A stretch of 61,590 nucleotides of DNA from Paracoccus subflavus. Its GTDB lineage: Bacteria > Pseudomonadota > Alphaproteobacteria > Rhodobacterales > Rhodobacteraceae. Made by a program: the position numbers and the translations under genes. The stretch spans positions 1 through 61,590 of the forward strand of contig NZ_SISK01000014.1 of NCBI RefSeq assembly GCF_004310345.1, read 5' to 3'. The notes under the pieces are model-generated. The model was not told where the DNA came from. It did no database searches and saw only the letters and a list, made by a program, of their open reading frames with translations. This document shows positions 25,525 to 33,140 of the stretch, one piece after another (positions within the stretch are counted from its first letter, which is position 1; every line of letters begins with the position of its first letter).

Positions 25525-27588
25525 ATGGACACGATGATCCAACTGCCGGCCATGCGCCGGTCGGCGGAGCTTGCGCCGAACACGGCCGATGCCGACAGCC
25601 GCACCGTCGAGGTGGTCTGGTCGGCCGGGGCCCGCGTCCGTCGCGCCACTTTCTTCGGTGAGCCCTATGACGAGGAACTGAGCCTCGATCCCGCCCATGT
25701 CCGCCTCGACCGGCTGAACGCGGGTGCGCCCTTCCTGAAGGTGCACGAGCTCGACACGCTCGACGCGGTGATCGGCTCTGTCGTCCCCGGTTCCGCCCGG
25801 ATCGAAAACGGCCGGGGCATCGCGCTGGTGCGGATCTCGGAGCGCGCCGATGTCGAGCCGATCTGGCGCGACATTCAGGCAGGCCACATCCGCGCGGTCT
25901 CCATCGGCTACCAGGTCCACCGCTTCGAGGTCTCGAAGCCCGAGGCCGCCCGCGAACTCTGGCGCGCGGTGGACTGGACGCCGTTCGAGGTCTCCGCGGT
26001 CGCCGTCGGCGCCGACCCCGCCGCCGGTTTCCGGGCCCAGCATCCCCTTCACGACTGCGTCCTTCACCGCCGGGACGCCCCCACACCGCAAGGAGCATCC
26101 CCGATGACGGACAAGACCCACACCCCGGCGAGCGACGCCGCAACCCCCGCCACTACCCAGCCGACCGAGCCGGTCGAAACCGAGGACACTTCTATGACTG
26201 AGACGAAAGCGGCTGCGCCCGAAACGAAGGTCGCAGCGGTGGAAACCCGCACCCAGCCGAAGCTTCAGAATACCGATGCCCCCGCTGCGACCGACACCGA
26301 AGCGGTTGCCACCCGCGCCCGCGAGGCCGAGCGCGACCGCGTCTCCACCATCTACGATCTCGCGGGCCGCCTGAACCTCGAGCGCGGCTTCGCCGAGGGC
26401 CTGGTGAAACGCGGCGTCAGCGTCGACGAGTCCCGCCGCCTGATCCTCGATCAGGTCGCGGCGAAGTCGGACGAGACCCGGACCTTCCCGCATGTGTCCG
26501 TCCCGCTCGGCGGCCGGGACGAGCGCATCACCCGCCGCGACGCGGTAGCGAACGCGCTGCTGCACCGCTACAGCCCGACGCTGTTCCAGCTGGAGGACGC
26601 CGCGCGCCAGTATCGCGGCATGACGCTGCTGGAACTGGCCCGCGAAAGCCTCGGCAACGCCGGGGTAAACACGCGGGGCCTCTCGCGCGACGAGGTGGCG
26701 ACCCGCGCGCTGCACTCGACCTCGGACTTCCCCGAAATCCTGTCGGCCGTCACCAACAAGACCCTGCGGCAGGCCTACGAGGCCTATCCCCGCACCTTCA
26801 TGCTGTTCTGCCGCCAGGTGCTCGCCACCGACTTCAAGGCGATGCACCGGGTGCAGCTCGGCGATGCGCCGCAGCTGCTGGAGGTTGGCGAGAGCGGCGA
26901 GTTCAAGCGCGGGATGCTCGGAGAGTCGAAGGAGAGCTACAAGGTCAAGACCTATGGCCGGGTGGTCGCCATCACCCGCCAGACGCTGATCAACGACGAT
27001 CTCGACGCCTTCACCCGGATCCCGGCGATGTACGGCAACTCCATCGCTCAGCTGGAGTCCGACGTGGTCTGGGGCATCATCACCGCCAACCCGGCGATGG
27101 CCGATGGCAACGCGCTGTTCCACACCACCCACAAGAACCTGGCTGGCACCGGCACGGCGCTGGCGGTCGATGCGGTGGGTGCGGCCCGCGCGGCGATGGC
27201 CAAGCAGACCGGCCTCGACAAGAAGACGGTGCTCAACGTCCGCCCGGCCTTCCTGATCGTGCCTGCCTCGCTGGAACTGAAGGCCGAGCAGCTGGTCGCG
27301 CAGAACCTGGTGCCCGCCGCGACGTCCAGCGTCGTGCCGCAGTCGATCCGCACCCTCGCGCCGATCAGCGAGCCGCGGCTCGACGCCGCCAGCGAGACCG
27401 CCTGGTATCTGGCGGCGAGCCCGAACCAGATCGACACCATCGAGTATGCCTATCTCGAAGGCCAGCAGGGCGCCTACATCGAGACCCGCAACGGCTTCGA
27501 TGTCGACGGCGTCGAGATCAAGTGCCGCCTCGACTTCGGCGCCAAGGCGATCGACTGGCGCGGTCTCTACAAAAACCCGGGCGCTTAA
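25525..27588 (+). CDS. Prohead protease / major capsid protein fusion
   Basis: A 687-residue protein that joins two morphogenesis functions. Residues about 20-185 are an HK97-type prohead protease with catalytic His in KVHELDTLD and Ser in IRAVSIGYQVH. Residues about 190-260 are a Thr/Ala/Pro-rich linker, about 260-330 look like a scaffold or delta region, and residues about 345-687 form an HK97-fold capsid subunit (QLGDAPQLLEVGESGEFKRG, then WGIITANPAMADG and a C-terminal FDVDGVEIKCRLDFGAK). Annotated fusions of this kind occur in Rhodobacterales phages; the protease is expected to cut itself from the shell. Confidence 0.92.
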   Translation: MDTMIQLPAMRRSAELAPNTADADSRTVEVVWSAGARVRRATFFGEPYDEELSLDPAHVRLDRLNAGAPFLKVHELDTLDAVIGSVVPGSARIENGRGIALVRISERADVEPIWRDIQAGHIRAVSIGYQVHRFEVSKPEAARELWRAVDWTPFEVSAVAVGADPAAGFRAQHPLHDCVLHRRDAPTPQGASPMTDKTHTPASDAATPATTQPTEPVETEDTSMTETKAAAPETKVAAVETRTQPKLQNTDAPAATDTEAVATRAREAERDRVSTIYDLAGRLNLERGFAEGLVKRGVSVDESRRLILDQVAAKSDETRTFPHVSVPLGGRDERITRRDAVANALLHRYSPTLFQLEDAARQYRGMTLLELARESLGNAGVNTRGLSRDEVATRALHSTSDFPEILSAVTNKTLRQAYEAYPRTFMLFCRQVLATDFKAMHRVQLGDAPQLLEVGESGEFKRGMLGESKESYKVKTYGRVVAITRQTLINDDLDAFTRIPAMYGNSIAQLESDVVWGIITANPAMADGNALFHTTHKNLAGTGTALAVDAVGAARAAMAKQTGLDKKTVLNVRPAFLIVPASLELKAEQLVAQNLVPAATSSVVPQSIRTLAPISEPRLDAASETAWYLAASPNQIDTIEYAYLEGQQGAYIETRNGFDVDGVEIKCRLDFGAKAIDWRGLYKNPGA

Positions 27589-27665
27589 CCTGCACCCCAT
27601 GATGAACCCTGACACGCGGGCGGTCCAGACGGGCCGCCCGTCGTCATTCCACGAGGATCCTCCCC

Positions 27666-28001
27666 ATGAAAAACTACGTCCAGCCCGGCAAGACCATCAC
27701 CCTGACCGCGCCCTATGCCGTCGCCTCGGGCGACGGCCTGCTCGTCGGCTCCATCTTCGGCATCGCCGCCGGAGCGGCCGCCCTCGGCGAGCCCGTCGAG
27801 GCCGCGCTCGTCGGCGTCTTCGACATCATCAAGGTCGGCTCCCAGGCCTGGACCGTCGGCGCGAAGGTCTATTGGGACGACACCAACAAGCGCTGCACCA
27901 CGGTCGCGACCGACAACACCCTCATCGGCGTGGCCGTCGAGGCGGTGGCGAGCGGCGCGGGCGACACCATCGGCCGGGTGCGCCTGAACGCGGCCTTCTG
28001 A
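27666..28001 (+). CDS. DUF2190 family head protein (capsid decoration-like)
   Basis: A 111-residue beta-rich protein (GKTITLTAPYAVASGDGLLV, then VFDIIKVGSQAWTVGAKVYW) of the DUF2190 family, phage proteins encoded right after the major capsid gene and thought to decorate the capsid. Its start follows GAGGATCC 77 bp after the capsid gene. The stop overlaps the ATG of the next gene. Confidence 0.88.
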   Translation: MKNYVQPGKTITLTAPYAVASGDGLLVGSIFGIAAGAAALGEPVEAALVGVFDIIKVGSQAWTVGAKVYWDDTNKRCTTVATDNTLIGVAVEAVASGAGDTIGRVRLNAAF

Positions 28002-28312
28002 TGAGCGCCTTCGCCGCCGCCGTGGGCGCGCTCTTCGGCGATCCGAACATCGGCCGGGACGCGGTCTACATCGCCGACGGCGGCGCGCCCGTGCTGGTGC
28101 GCGTCGTTGCCCGGCGTGCGGATGCCGTATCGGACTTCGGCGATGCGCGCCTCTGGTCCGAGACCACGCGGATCGACCTGCGCGTGGCCGAGGTGGCGAA
28201 CCCGCGCCCCGGCGACCGGATCGAGATCGACGGGGACGCTTTCCTCATCCAGGGCGAGCCCGTCCGCGACCGCGAGCGGCTGGTCTGGACCGTGGATCTG
28301 AGGCCCGCGTGA
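28001..28312 (+). CDS. Head-tail attachment protein (gpFII-like)
   Basis: A 103-residue protein, first gene of the connector set: FAAAVGALFGDPNIGRDAVY followed by a beta-rich part ending in ERLVWTVDLRPA. This pattern is that of phage head-tail attachment proteins that follow the DUF2190 gene. It ends at 28312 and the IS110 insertion begins within about 5-60 bp, splitting the connector genes from the DUF6441 gene. Confidence 0.8.
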   Translation: MSAFAAAVGALFGDPNIGRDAVYIADGGAPVLVRVVARRADAVSDFGDARLWSETTRIDLRVAEVANPRPGDRIEIDGDAFLIQGEPVRDRERLVWTVDLRPA

Positions 28313-28377
28313 GATACCGTGACGTTGATCAAGTGTTTTCTGATGCCGCAGGCGCGATCGGCTTCGATATTTGGCGT

Positions 28378-29550
28378 CTACGCCGCTCGCGCCTGCTCCG
28401 TGATGGGAACGAACGGTTTGCGGTTCTTGGCGACGCTGTAGACTGCGTGGAGCAGCTTGCGCATGGCCGCGATGAGGGCAAGCTTTGGCGGCTTTCCGGC
28501 GGCGCGCAACCGTTCGTAGAACGGGCGCAGCCAGTCGTTCAGCCGGACGGCGGCAAGCATGGTCATCCAGAGCGCGCGTCGCAGCTTGGCATTGCCGAAC
28601 CCGGTTGCCGCTCGGGTTCCTGTGCGCTTGCCCGATTGCCGGAGGGCGGGCACGACACCGACATAGGCGGCGAAGGCCCCTGCAGACCGGAATCGGGCCG
28701 GGTCACCGACGATGGCGATGATGCGCGCGGCCGAATTGGGGCCGATGCCGTCGATGCTGGTCAGCAGGCGGCCGACCTCATGGGCGTCGAGCAGTCCGCC
28801 GATATCGCTGTCGAGTTCCTTCAGGCGGCGGCGCCAGAGGTCGAGATCCTGGCAGATGTGGCGGACCTGCAAATCGTAGACCGGCCCGTGATGCTGACCG
28901 ACAGACCGTCTGGCCGCCTCGACCAGCCGTTCGGCAAGGTCCTCGCCGACCCTGTGACGGCCGTCGTAACGCAGCTTGGCCAAACGGCGGGGCGGGGTAC
29001 GTGCGAAGGCCGCCGCAGTCGGGCATTCCGAGAGCAGCGCGGTCGCGAGCATCGTATGCATGCCCTTGACGTAACGTGTGAATTCCGGAAACCCGAGATC
29101 AACCAAGCGGTGCAACTGCAGGACGCGATCCTCGAAATCCTGCTGCAGCCGGTCGCGGTGACGCACCAGTTCCCGCAACGCTTCGGCGGCGGCGTCGGGA
29201 ATGTAGCTCGGGGCCGGACGCTTCTCGAAGGCGAAGCGCGCGAGCGCCGCAGCGTCGATGGCATCGGTCTTGGTGCGCTCCAGCTGGGCCTGCTGGAACC
29301 GGCGCGCCACGATCGGGTTCAGGAGCACCACGTCATGGCCCTCGGCGACAAGCGTCGCATAGAGGTTCTTCCAGTAGTGGCCCGTCGCTTCCATCACGAC
29401 AAGCGCCGGAGGCGGTCCCAGCGCCTCGAGCAGCATGCGGTAGCCGCCCGCATCCTCGTCAATTCCGATCGGTCGGCCCAGCGGCCGTCCCGTACCGTCC
29501 AGCCGCGCCAGCACATGGCGCTCGGAGGCAACATCGATCCCGGCAAACAT
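28378..29550 (-). CDS. IS110-family transposase (DEDD recombinase)
   Basis: A 390-residue transposase. The N-terminal DEDD_Tnp_IS110 domain shows the first Asp in FAGIDVASERH, Glu in VVMEATGHYWK near 60 and the Asp pair in KTDAIDAAALARF near 105. The C-terminal transposase_20 domain shows LLTSIDGIGPNSAARIIA and, near 310-330, the Ser-containing SGKRTGTRAATGFG. The start is the ATG ending at 29550, where an AGGGAGGA site is upstream; the longer open frame has none. IS110 enzymes use a structured bridge RNA to choose target and donor; the gene-free segment at 29551-29768 is where it is expected. Confidence 0.92.
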   Translation of the reverse strand: MFAGIDVASERHVLARLDGTGRPLGRPIGIDEDAGGYRMLLEALGPPPALVVMEATGHYWKNLYATLVAEGHDVVLLNPIVARRFQQAQLERTKTDAIDAAALARFAFEKRPAPSYIPDAAAEALRELVRHRDRLQQDFEDRVLQLHRLVDLGFPEFTRYVKGMHTMLATALLSECPTAAAFARTPPRRLAKLRYDGRHRVGEDLAERLVEAARRSVGQHHGPVYDLQVRHICQDLDLWRRRLKELDSDIGGLLDAHEVGRLLTSIDGIGPNSAARIIAIVGDPARFRSAGAFAAYVGVVPALRQSGKRTGTRAATGFGNAKLRRALWMTMLAAVRLNDWLRPFYERLRAAGKPPKLALIAAMRKLLHAVYSVAKNRKPFVPITEQARAA

Positions 29551-29768
29551 CCTTCCCTCCTCCCTATGGGCCGGGGAGCCTCGAAACCGACGTCCACGCT
29601 CAGCCTTGTACAAGCGGGGACAGGAAAAGCGCGCCAGCCCCAGGATACCGTTCGAGCCCGGAACGCCGGTCGAGGGCGCCAACCTCACGCACGAGGACAA
29701 TGCCTCGAAACTAAAACGGCGACCCTCTCCCGGCTATCGAAACCCCACCATAGCAAAGGCGACGTTCG
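29551..29768 (-). ncRNA. Candidate IS110 bridge (seek) RNA region
   Basis: The 218 bp between the transposase start and the DUF6441 gene are gene-free and lie in the IS110 left end, where bridge RNAs of IS110-type elements are encoded upstream of the transposase. The sequence can fold into several local hairpins, for example around GGGGAGCCTCG and GAACGCCGG. No covariation data are available, so the assignment rests on position. Confidence 0.4.
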
Positions 29769-30413
29769 ATGAGTGGAGGAGTTACAAAACTGAAGCTCGA
29801 CATCGATCCCGACATCGTCGCGATGATGGCGGCGGAGGTCGCGGCGGGCGAACGCGCCGTGACCGCCGCCATGCGCGAGGCCGGGACCGGGCTGAAATCG
29901 GCGTGGCGGCTGCAGATCACCGGCGCGGGGCTCGGGCCCCGGCTCGCCAACTCGATCCGCAGCCAGAACTTCCCGAGATCGGGCGAGAGCCTCGACGCCG
30001 CGGTACTGGTCTGGTCGAAGGCACCCGTCATCGTGGGTGCGCATGACACGGGGCCTCTGATCCGCTCGAAAAACGGGTTCTGGCTGGCGATCCCGCTGCC
30101 TGCCGCAGGCAAATCCCTGCGTGGCGGCCGGATCACGCCCGGTGAATGGGAGCGGCGACGCGGTCTGCGCCTGCGCTTCGTCTATCGCCGTACGGGGCCG
30201 AGCCTGCTGGTGGCGGAGGGACGGCTGAACACGAAGGGCCAGGCGGTGGTGTCGCGTTCGAAGACCGGGCGCGGCAAGGTTACCGCGCCGATCTTCCTGC
30301 TGGTGCCGCAGGTCAAGCTGCCGAAGCGGCTGGATCTGGCGCGGGACGCGGACCGGGCTTTGGACGGCGTGCCGGGGCTGATTGTGGCGAACTGGGTAGA
30401 TGATCGTATTTGA
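29769..30413 (+). CDS. DUF6441 family phage protein (tail completion/minor)
   Basis: A 214-residue protein. The core from residue 10 (LDIDPDIVAMMAAEVAAGER, then GLGPRLANSIRSQNFP) matches the DUF6441 family found between head-tail attachment and tail terminator genes. Residues 1-9 (MSGGVTKLK) do not look family-like and start in the IS110 end, so the IS may have replaced the native start; the rest of the frame is intact. Probably part of the head-tail or tail-completion complex. Confidence 0.78.
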   Translation: MSGGVTKLKLDIDPDIVAMMAAEVAAGERAVTAAMREAGTGLKSAWRLQITGAGLGPRLANSIRSQNFPRSGESLDAAVLVWSKAPVIVGAHDTGPLIRSKNGFWLAIPLPAAGKSLRGGRITPGEWERRRGLRLRFVYRRTGPSLLVAEGRLNTKGQAVVSRSKTGRGKVTAPIFLLVPQVKLPKRLDLARDADRALDGVPGLIVANWVDDRI

Positions 30414-30475
30414 GCTATTCGACGGGCAACGAGAGAACTACAACACGTAGCCAGACGACAGCGAGGAGGATCCCA

Positions 30476-31021
30476 ATGCGGATCGCGTGTCTTGGATGGG
30501 GTTCGTTAGTCTGGGATCCGCGTGAATTGCCGATTAGAGGTTCTTGGTTCGAGGACGGACCGCTGGTCTGTGTTGAGTTCGCGCGCCAGTCACAGGATGG
30601 ACGCATAACGTTGGTCCTTACCGACCGCGGTACGCTTGTTCGCTCTCTATGGGCATTAATGGATTGTGCGGAAATTGACGACGCTCGGGAAGCGCTTCGT
30701 GCTCGTGAAGGTGTGCCGAAGAAGAGAACCGAGTTTATCGGATGCCTAGAACGCGGTGGCGATGCTCCAGCACACTTGGCAGGCTGCGCGGAATGGTTGG
30801 AGAGTAAGCAACTGGATGCAGTTGTCTGGACTGCGCTTCCACCCAAGTTCGGCGAGATCGAAGAATTTCCGACCGAGCCTCAAGTCATAGGCTATCTCGC
30901 AGGATTGCGAGGAGCGGCCCGAGATACTGCAGAACAATACATACGCCGAACTCCAATTCAAATTGATACCAACTATCGACGTGCGATAGAGGCAAATCTG
31001 GGCTGGGCATCGGTGTCATAG
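30476..31021 (+). CDS. Gamma-glutamylcyclotransferase-like (ChaC-type) moron protein
   Basis: A 181-residue protein starting at the ATG after GAGGAT. The N-terminus IACLGWGSLVWDPRELPI resembles the Gly-rich YGS motif of the gamma-glutamylcyclotransferase/ChaC fold (GYGSLMW). A beta-strand pattern then runs to about 120 and the C-terminus is helical. The gene lies between DUF6441 and the tail terminator gene, is AT-richer than the neighbours and is not part of the usual order. A moron is likely. Substrate unknown; cyclotransferases act on gamma-glutamyl peptides such as glutathione. Confidence 0.6.
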   Translation: MRIACLGWGSLVWDPRELPIRGSWFEDGPLVCVEFARQSQDGRITLVLTDRGTLVRSLWALMDCAEIDDAREALRAREGVPKKRTEFIGCLERGGDAPAHLAGCAEWLESKQLDAVVWTALPPKFGEIEEFPTEPQVIGYLAGLRGAARDTAEQYIRRTPIQIDTNYRRAIEANLGWASVS

Positions 31022-31069
31022 GACCGATTGGTCGCCCTATTGCAGGCAACCCCGGTAAGTGACCTCAAC

Positions 31070-31489
31070 ATGCCCACCCCTCGCGAAACCATCCTCGCCG
31101 CGCTACACGCGCGGCTTTCGGCGCTGCCCGCCACGGTCCTGCGCGGCGAGGTGCTGCCCGAGCGCGTGTCGGCCGAGGGATTGCTGATCCTGCGCGATGG
31201 CGAGCCCGGGGAGCCGGAGGTGACGTTGTCGCCCCTGCGCTACCACTACCAGCACCGCGCCGAGATCGAGGCGGTCGTGCAGGGCGCCGACCGTGACACC
31301 GCTTTCGACACGCTGACCGCCAGCATCGGCGCCACGCTTGCTGACGACCGCACGCTGGGCGGGCTCTGCGACTGGGTCGAGGCGGAAGCGCCGCGAGCGG
31401 TCGATCTGCCGGTCGAGGGCGCGGCGAGCCTGAAGGCCGCCGTGATCCCGGTGGTGCTGCACTACACCACGGCCGACCCGCTGGCCTGA
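31070..31489 (+). CDS. Phage tail terminator-like protein
   Basis: A 139-residue alpha/beta protein (TILAALHARLSALPATVLRG, then RAEIEAVVQGADRDTAFDTL) that resembles the tail terminator/minor tail proteins before the tail tube gene; such homologues are often mislabelled acyl-CoA transferase. The ATG at 31070 is chosen over an upstream in-frame codon because it gives the usual MPTPRE start. It lies 25 bp before the tail tube gene. Expected role: capping the tail tube at the head-proximal end. Confidence 0.75.
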   Translation: MPTPRETILAALHARLSALPATVLRGEVLPERVSAEGLLILRDGEPGEPEVTLSPLRYHYQHRAEIEAVVQGADRDTAFDTLTASIGATLADDRTLGGLCDWVEAEAPRAVDLPVEGAASLKAAVIPVVLHYTTADPLA

Positions 31490-31513
31490 CCCCACCGACA
31501 ACAGGAGAACACG

Positions 31514-32455
31514 ATGGCACGAGCCCAGGGGGCGCGGGCGCAGATGGCGCTTGCGTTCGAGACCGTCTATGGCACGCCGCCCGCGAGCGGCTTCACGAAG
31601 ATGCCCTTCGCCAGCACCTCGCTCGGCGCGGAACAGCCGCTGCTGAACTCGGAGCTGCTCGGCTACGGCCGCGATCCGCTGGCGCCGATCAAGGATGCGG
31701 TCACGGCCGACGGCGACGTCGTCGTGCCACTCGACGCCGAGGCCTTCGGCTTCTGGCTGAAGGCGGCCTTCGGCGCGCCCACGACCACCGGCGCGGAAGC
31801 CCCGTACAGCCACGAGTTCCAGTCGGGGTCCTGGACGCTGCCCAGCATGTCGATCGAGACCGGCATGCCGGAGGTCCCGCGCTACGCGATGTATTCCGGC
31901 TGCGTGCTCGACCAGATCACCTGGCAGATGCAGCGGTCCGGCCTGCTGACGGCGACGGCGCGGCTGGTGGCGCAGGGCGAGACGGTCGGGACCACGACCA
32001 GCGCCGGGACACCCGCCGCGCTGGAACTGAAGCGTTTCGGCCATTTCAACGGGGCGATCACGCGCAACGGCTCGGCTCTCGGCAATGTGGTCTCGGCCGA
32101 GATCACCTATGCCAACAACCTCGACCGGATCGAGACGATCCGCTCGGACGGCCGCATCGACGGGGCGGACCCGTCAATCGCCGCGCTGACCGGCCGGATC
32201 GAGGTGCGCTTCGCCGACCAGACGCTGGTGACGCAGGCGATCAACGGCGAGGCCTGCGAGATGGAATTCGCCTACGTCCTGCCCTCGGGCGAGAGCTTCA
32301 CCTTCACAGTGCACGCTGTCTACCTGCCGCGCCCGCGGATCGAGATCGCCGGGCCGCAGGGCGTCCAGGCGACCTTCGACTGGCAGGCCGCCCGCGACAG
32401 CACTGTCGGCCGGATGTGCACCGCAACCCTGATCAACGATATCGAGGTGTACTGA
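31514..32455 (+). CDS. Phage tail tube protein
   Basis: A 313-residue, beta-rich protein (ARAQGARAQMALAFETVYG at the N-terminus, PASGFTKMPFASTSL next). Central strands GALGN...AEITYANNLDRIET and the C-terminal ESFTFTVHAVYLPRP fit long-tail tube subunits. It is the abundant protein that polymerises into the tail. GGAGAACACG precedes the ATG. The gene order tube, frameshifting chaperone, tape measure supports the call. Confidence 0.87.
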   Translation: MARAQGARAQMALAFETVYGTPPASGFTKMPFASTSLGAEQPLLNSELLGYGRDPLAPIKDAVTADGDVVVPLDAEAFGFWLKAAFGAPTTTGAEAPYSHEFQSGSWTLPSMSIETGMPEVPRYAMYSGCVLDQITWQMQRSGLLTATARLVAQGETVGTTTSAGTPAALELKRFGHFNGAITRNGSALGNVVSAEITYANNLDRIETIRSDGRIDGADPSIAALTGRIEVRFADQTLVTQAINGEACEMEFAYVLPSGESFTFTVHAVYLPRPRIEIAGPQGVQATFDWQAARDSTVGRMCTATLINDIEVY

Positions 32456-32457
32456 CG

Positions 32458-32913
32458 ATGCTCACGCTCGACCTGACGAACGCGCCCCGCTGGCATGACC
32501 TCGCGCCCGGCGTCCGGGTGCAGCTGCGACCGCTGACGACCGCGCTGATGGTGGCGACACGCAGCGACCCGGCCGTCGAGGCCGTGCCCGAGGAGGCTTC
32601 CGACGAGGAGCGCGCCGTCGCCTTCGCCAAGACACTGGCGCGGCGGGCCGTGCTCGCCTGGGAGGGCATCGGCGATGCCGACGGTAACGCGATCGATCCC
32701 AACTCCGAGGCCATCGACGCGCTGCTCGACGTCTGGCCGATCTTCGAGGCCTTCCAGCTGACCTACGTCTCCAAGGGCCTGCTGCTGGAACAGGAAAAAA
32801 ACGCCTCCGCGCCCTCGCCGAATGGTCCTTCGGCGGGGGCGAGCGATACTGCCAAGCCTGCGCACCCTACGAGGGCCGCGAGCAAGCCTGCCCGGACTGC
32901 CCGGCGCGGCTGA
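32458..32913 (+). CDS. Tail assembly chaperone, short form (G-like)
   Basis: A 151-residue protein that starts with the usual helical chaperone domain (LTTALMVATRSDPAVEAVPE, then EERAVAFAKTLARRAVLAWEG) and, in the zero frame, ends in a Ser/Ala/Pro tail after residue 115 that reads like random sequence. The heptamer A-AAA-AAC at 32796-32802 allows a -1 shift to give the long form that ends at 33140. Chaperones of this G/GT design hold the tape measure and tube protein during tail assembly. The natural product probably includes both forms. Confidence 0.85.
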   Translation: MLTLDLTNAPRWHDLAPGVRVQLRPLTTALMVATRSDPAVEAVPEEASDEERAVAFAKTLARRAVLAWEGIGDADGNAIDPNSEAIDALLDVWPIFEAFQLTYVSKGLLLEQEKNASAPSPNGPSAGASDTAKPAHPTRAASKPARTARRG

Positions 32914-33140
32914 ACCGTCCGGAAACTCCAGAGGGTTGGCAGGTCTGGGATCTCGTCGGTCGTCTTGGCGGCCAGCTCCGCGTACTGCCGGGCGCGGTGA
33001 TCGGCTGGGACATGTTGTCGGCGCTGGCACTCGGCGACGCCCTCGGCGTGCCGCCGCTCGTCACGGCCGAACTGCTGCCCGTCATCGAGGCGGTGATGGT
33101 GGCCAAACTCAACGAACAGATGGAACGCCCCGATGGCTGA
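32458..33140 (+). CDS. Tail assembly chaperone, -1 frameshift form (GT-like) with zinc ribbon
   Basis: A 227-residue product if ribosomes slip -1 at the A-AAA-AAC site (32796-32802) and then read from 32802 to 33140. The shifted frame stays open for 112 codons and encodes sensible protein: LRALAEWSFGGGERYCQAC with a four-Cys ribbon (CQAC and CPDC), then WQVWDLVGRLGGQLRVLP, and a helical end. There is no ATG with a ribosome site that would start this frame separately. The stop overlaps the tape measure start. This is the gpG/gpGT strategy known in lambda and many siphoviruses. Confidence 0.8.

Larger units (their letters stand above)
28313..29768 (-). mobile_element. IS110-family insertion sequence at the head-tail junction
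   Basis: About 1.46 kb that interrupts the otherwise gap-free gene chain between the head-tail attachment gene and the DUF6441 gene. It holds one IS110 transposase (28378-29550, minus) with a long gene-free segment on its 5' side, typical of this family. No inverted repeats or target duplication were found, as expected. GACGTTGATCAAGTG at 28321-28335 resembles GACGTTCGATGAGTGG at 29761-29776 and may be the recombined ends; exact borders are uncertain by about 60 bp. Confidence 0.82.

Noticed and set aside
25030..27615. Long minus-strand open frame (861 codons) opposite the portal and capsid genes
   Set aside because: It mirrors the plus-strand genes with clear family signatures; the long shadow is a GC-rich codon-bias effect.
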